Source: Pseudomonadota bacterium (GTDB lineage: Bacteria > Desulfobacterota > Desulfobacteria > Desulfobacterales > RPRI01). From it: a stretch of 5,408 bases of DNA. The position numbers and the translations under genes were made by a program. Location of the stretch: the NCBI GenBank assembly GCA_018819005.1, contig JAHJQU010000209.1, positions 1 through 5,408 on the forward strand, written 5' to 3'. Below are positions 5,249 through 5,408 of this stretch, piece after piece. The notes beneath the pieces are model-generated. The model was given only the letters and a program-made list of their open reading frames with translations, made no database searches and was not told the DNA's origin. The stretch's first letter is position 1. Each line of letters begins with the position of its first letter.

Positions 5249-5408
5249 AAAATGGCATTGCCTTCACCTAACCCCGATAAACGGGATAAGTAAGTTTGCG
5301 AGATTGTTTACTGCCGGAAAAACGCAGGAAATAATCTCTTACTTACTAATCTGTTGTTTCGCAGTTTCCCTGTTATTTTTATTTCATCCTGACTCTGCTT
5401 TTGCAGCC
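5229..5408 (+). CDS. lptA: LPS transport protein LptA, N-terminal part only (signal peptide)
   Basis: An open frame of 60 codons begins at GTG 5229 and runs off the window end without a stop. It starts inside lptC in another frame, overlapping it by 20 bp, with AAGGA well placed before it. The visible part is a secretion signal: a basic region of about 34 residues with several Lys/Arg/His, a hydrophobic core (about 35-52, including YLLICCFAVSLLFLF), then HPDSAFAA, a good signal peptidase I site after AFA (residue 59). No mature sequence is visible, so LptA is inferred from position directly after lptC, translational coupling and the signal peptide. The basic region is unusually long. A TTG at codon 26 (5304-5306) would give a more normal length but has no comparable ribosome site. 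Confidence 0.75.
   Translation, partial: MIKFHFKKWHCLHLTPINGISKFARLFTAGKTQEIISYLLICCFAVSLLFLFHPDSAFAA

Overview
The window looks like a piece of chromosome from an anaerobic, LPS-bearing Gram-negative bacterium, most likely in the Desulfobacterota (Desulfobacterales-like). The reasons are the combination of a COG1900/DUF39 homocysteine-biosynthesis protein (typical of methanogens and strict anaerobes, including sulfate reducers), the gene order kdsA-kdsC-lptC-lptA, AT-leaning DNA with several GTG/TTG starts, and long imperfect intergenic palindromes of a style I associate with that group. The taxonomic call is inference.

Layout. On the minus strand, 2-1171 encodes a complete DUF39 protein (probable L-aspartate semialdehyde sulfurtransferase). 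Upstream of it and in the same direction, 1363-2760 encodes a membrane-anchored M23 (LytM-type) zinc metallopeptidase with all active-site residues. Between them lies a 144-bp imperfect palindrome (1221-1364) whose outer end overlaps the peptidase stop codon. A 274-bp divergent intergenic region (2761-3034) holds nested dyad symmetries, a possible kdsA promoter and a 9-bp stem-loop in the kdsA leader. The plus strand then carries kdsA (3035-3853), kdsC (3966-4496, TTG start), a second palindrome (4501-4650), lptC (4682-5248) and the start of lptA (GTG at 5229, overlapping lptC by 20 bp and cut by the window end at its signal peptide).

How the genes work together. KdsA condenses phosphoenolpyruvate with arabinose-5-phosphate to make Kdo-8-phosphate, and KdsC removes the phosphate to give Kdo, the inner-core sugar of LPS. 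LptC and LptA are the inner-membrane-anchored and periplasmic bridge proteins that carry finished LPS to the outer membrane. The plus-strand cluster is therefore an LPS synthesis/export module; lptB would be expected next, outside the window. The M23 peptidase is an envelope enzyme facing the other way. The DUF39 gene belongs to sulfur/methionine metabolism and has no evident link to LPS.

Novelty. I see no undescribed protein system. The least explained signals are the two long palindromes, each lying at or within 5 bp of a stop codon. One has a candidate 7-bp target-site duplication that includes the kdsC stop codon.
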